DNA of 8,395 bases from Bacillota bacterium (GTDB lineage Bacteria; Bacillota_A; Clostridia; Peptostreptococcales; Anaerovoracaceae), in NCBI GenBank assembly GCA_017457585.1, contig JAFTHD010000098.1:1-8395 (forward strand), read 5' to 3'. Shown in pieces: positions 6,864-8,395 of the stretch (its first letter is position 1; each line of letters opens with the position of its first letter). Under the pieces are notes generated by a model. It had not been told where the DNA came from. It worked only from the letters and a program-made list of their open reading frames with translations, and did no database searches. A program made the position numbers and the translations under genes.

Positions 6864-6864
6864 C

Positions 6865-6870
6865 AGGAGG
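6865..6870 (+). promoter_or_regulatory. Ribosome binding site that fixes the marR TTG start
   Basis: AGGAGG ends 6 bases before the TTG at 6877. No ATG or GTG in the same frame lies near it, and the protein from this TTG has a normal MarR N-terminus. Confidence 0.85.
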
Positions 6871-6876
6871 CATTAC

Positions 6877-7314
6877 TTGAGTAAAGACGAATTAGCTCTG
6901 AAACTAAGTCAAATACAGATTGACCAAGCCAGACTTCTTTCTCAAATGTCCCAGTTCTTTTCTAAAAGCGGCGAAACCGGTGTCATCCTTTGGCTCAGCC
7001 AGAGAAAGACGCCTGCCTACTCGGTGGATATCGTGGATCACTTTGGTCTGACGCCGGGACGGGTAGCCAACATCATCAAAAAACTGGAGGAGCACGGCTA
7101 CATCCTGCGCCAGCAGGATGACGAGGATCTGCGAAAGGCACACATCATCCTTACGCCTGAAGGCAGAGAAATCGCAAGGGCAGAGTTTGAACGCATGAAC
7201 AGCTCCAATGGCAAAATCGTTGAAGAACTGGGGGAAGAAGATACCGTTCAGTGGATAGACCTGCTCACGAAGATGAGCAAAGTATTCGGAACTGGAACCT
7301 CTTCCGGAAGATAG
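6877..7314 (+). CDS. MarR-family regulator, probable iron-uptake regulator
   Basis: This is a small winged-helix DNA-binding protein of 145 residues, a normal MarR length, expected to act as a dimer. Helix 1 and the dimer region span about 5-30. The reading head is SVDIVDHFGLTPGRVANIIKKLEEHGYI (49-76), and the wing has the family pattern DDEDLRKAHIILTPEG (81-96). C-terminal helices at 98-137 complete the dimer interface. The start is TTG at 6877, backed by AGGAGG six bases upstream. Its own promoter carries two tandem dyads, which suggests autorepression. The next gene on the strand is a FeoA-FeoB ferrous iron transporter 114 bases on, with a hairpin between, so control of iron uptake is the likely role. 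No metal-binding cluster is evident: the protein has no cysteine and only three histidines (H55, H73 and H89). The signal it senses is unknown. Confidence 0.9.
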   Translation: MSKDELALKLSQIQIDQARLLSQMSQFFSKSGETGVILWLSQRKTPAYSVDIVDHFGLTPGRVANIIKKLEEHGYILRQQDDEDLRKAHIILTPEGREIARAEFERMNSSNGKIVEELGEEDTVQWIDLLTKMSKVFGTGTSSGR

Positions 7315-7323
7315 AAAGAACAC

Positions 7324-7358
7324 GAGCTTAGGGCAAAAAAGCCTTAAGCTCTTCTTAT
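7324..7358 (+). terminator. Hairpin between marR and feoAB, terminator or attenuator
   Basis: GAGCTTAGGGC (7324-7334) pairs with GCCTTAAGCTC (7341-7351) as an 11-base stem with one G-U pair and an A6 loop. The tail TTCTTAT is only moderately U-rich, so termination may be partial. It lies 10 bases after the marR stop and about 78 bases before feoAB. It would lower feoAB expression relative to marR unless feoAB has its own promoter, for which only a weak -10-like TAAAAT (7396-7401) was seen. Confidence 0.65.
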
Positions 7359-7428
7359 GCCCTTATGGTTTCTATTAAAAATTTTTATCGCAAACTAAAA
7401 TGGAAGGCATTCAAAATCGGTGACAGAT

Positions 7429-8395
7429 ATGACGATGACGATAAAGGATCTAACGGTCGGAGAAAGCGGAGTTATTGCAACAGTCGGCGGCGAAGGGGCG
7501 CTGCGCCAGCACTTTCTTGATATGGGCGTCATCCCGGGCGCAGAGGTCACAGTAGTCAAGTACGCCCCTATGGGAGATCCTGTGGAGATGATGATTCACG
7601 GATATGAGCTGACCCTCAGGCTGGAGGATGCGGATAAAATAGCGGTTTCTCCTGCAGACAAAGCGGCTGCCATGCCTGTGCAGCCCCACCACCCTGCAAG
7701 TCCGCACCCGGGTCTCGGCCAGGGCGGCATCTATCACGCCCAGGAGACAGAAACACCGCTTCCTGACGGCACACTGCTCACCTTTGCCCTTGTGGGAAAC
7801 CAAAACAGCGGCAAGACCACCCTGTTCAATCAGCTTACGGGCGCCAGGCAGCACGTGGGAAATTTCCCGGGCGTTACCGTTGACAGGAAAGACGGTGCCA
7901 TAAGGGGTTACGAAAACACCATGATAACCGACCTTCCCGGAATCTACTCCATGTCGCCCTACTCCAGCGAGGAGCTGGTGTCGCGAAACTTTGTGCTGAA
8001 CGAGAAGCCAAAGGCCGTGATAGATATCGTGGACGCTACAAACATCGAACGAAATATGTATCTGACGATGCAGCTTCTTGAGATGGACGTTCCCGTCGTC
8101 GTTGCCCTCAACATGATGGACGAGGTGTCGGGAAACGGCGGTTCCATCGACGTCAACGAGATGGAGGCCATGCTCGGCGTGCCGGTCGTTCCCATCTCCG
8201 CTTCAAAGGACCAGGGAATTGACGAGCTGGTGGAGCACGCAATACACATCGCTAAATATCAGGAAAAATCCGCACGTCAGGACTTTTGCGACGAAAAGGC
8301 CTATAACGGGGCGGTCCACAGGGCACTTCACGCTGTCATGCATCTGATAGAAGATCACGCGAAAGCCGCAAGGCTTCCGGTCAGATTTACGGCGA
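7429..8395 (+). CDS. feoB: FeoA-FeoB fusion, ferrous iron transporter, 3' end beyond the right edge
   Basis: This encodes a ferrous iron importer of the inner membrane, of which 322 codons are in the window. Residues 1-75 are a FeoA SH3-like domain (IKDLTVGESGVIATVGGEGALRQHFLDMG minus its ends, then PGAEV). A 35-40 residue linker rich in His, Pro and Gly follows. From about 116 comes the FeoB G domain: G1 GNQNSGKT (123-130), G2 Thr in GVTV (148-151), G3 DLPG (168-171), G4 NMMD (228-231) and G5 SAS (257-259). The GDI helical domain begins near 280; the membrane part lies outside the window. FeoA is usually a separate gene, but fusions are known in Bacillota. Start choice is uncertain: ATG 7429 has GGTGA five bases upstream, ATG 7435 is also possible, and GTG 7420 is less likely. 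It is probably controlled with marR upstream. Confidence 0.93.
   Translation, partial: MTMTIKDLTVGESGVIATVGGEGALRQHFLDMGVIPGAEVTVVKYAPMGDPVEMMIHGYELTLRLEDADKIAVSPADKAAAMPVQPHHPASPHPGLGQGGIYHAQETETPLPDGTLLTFALVGNQNSGKTTLFNQLTGARQHVGNFPGVTVDRKDGAIRGYENTMITDLPGIYSMSPYSSEELVSRNFVLNEKPKAVIDIVDATNIERNMYLTMQLLEMDVPVVVALNMMDEVSGNGGSIDVNEMEAMLGVPVVPISASKDQGIDELVEHAIHIAKYQEKSARQDFCDEKAYNGAVHRALHAVMHLIEDHAKAARLPVRFTA

Noticed and set aside
7400..7423. Seven-codon leader peptide frame (MEGIQNR) before feoAB
   Set aside because: There is no ribosome binding site, and it overlaps only the possible Shine-Dalgarno of feoAB, so chance is the simpler reading.
7450..8249. Minus-strand open frames opposite feoAB (7450-7854 and 7959-8249)
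   Set aside because: The plus strand there encodes FeoA and the full set of FeoB G motifs without a break.

Overview
The window looks like chromosomal DNA from a Gram-positive anaerobe of the Bacillota, most likely class Clostridia. The evidence is strong AGGAGG-type ribosome binding sites, a lipobox-bearing solute-binding protein, a CUT1 sugar transporter with a UgpC/MsmK-type ATPase, and a fused FeoA-FeoB iron transporter behind a MarR-type regulator. Genus cannot be fixed from the sequence. No mobile element, CRISPR array, tRNA or rRNA was seen.

Region 1 (1-5706, minus strand) is one compact operon for uptake and breakdown of an alpha-galactoside. In transcription order it encodes an ABC ATPase (UgpC/MsmK family), a sugar-binding lipoprotein, two permeases, and a cytoplasmic GH36 alpha-galactosidase that is cut by the left window edge. 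Gaps are 21, 14, -1 and 33 bases. The set is self-sufficient: the lipoprotein captures the oligosaccharide (raffinose, melibiose or stachyose type, inferred), the permease pair and ATPase import it intact, and the GH36 enzyme releases galactose inside the cell.

Region 2 (5707-5954) is the divergent control region between that operon and an AraC-family regulator. It holds a perfect TATAAT facing the regulator, two perfect inverted repeats and a CGTTGT direct repeat, which are candidate sites for the regulator.

Region 3 (5955-6809, plus strand) is the AraC-family regulator, by position and type the likely activator of the galactoside operon (MsmR/RafR role).

Region 4 (6810-8395, plus strand) is an iron-uptake unit. 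A consensus-like promoter (TTGACA, 17 bp, TATACT) overlaps two tandem TTAG-N6-CTAA inverted repeats and drives a MarR-family regulator with a TTG start. A hairpin follows, then a FeoA-FeoB fusion gene that runs off the right edge.

Nothing here is clearly a novel system. The best leads are regulatory: the tandem operators before marR and their resemblance to DtxR/IdeR iron boxes, the hairpin between marR and feoAB, the dyads in the divergent region, and a His/Pro-rich linker in the Feo fusion.
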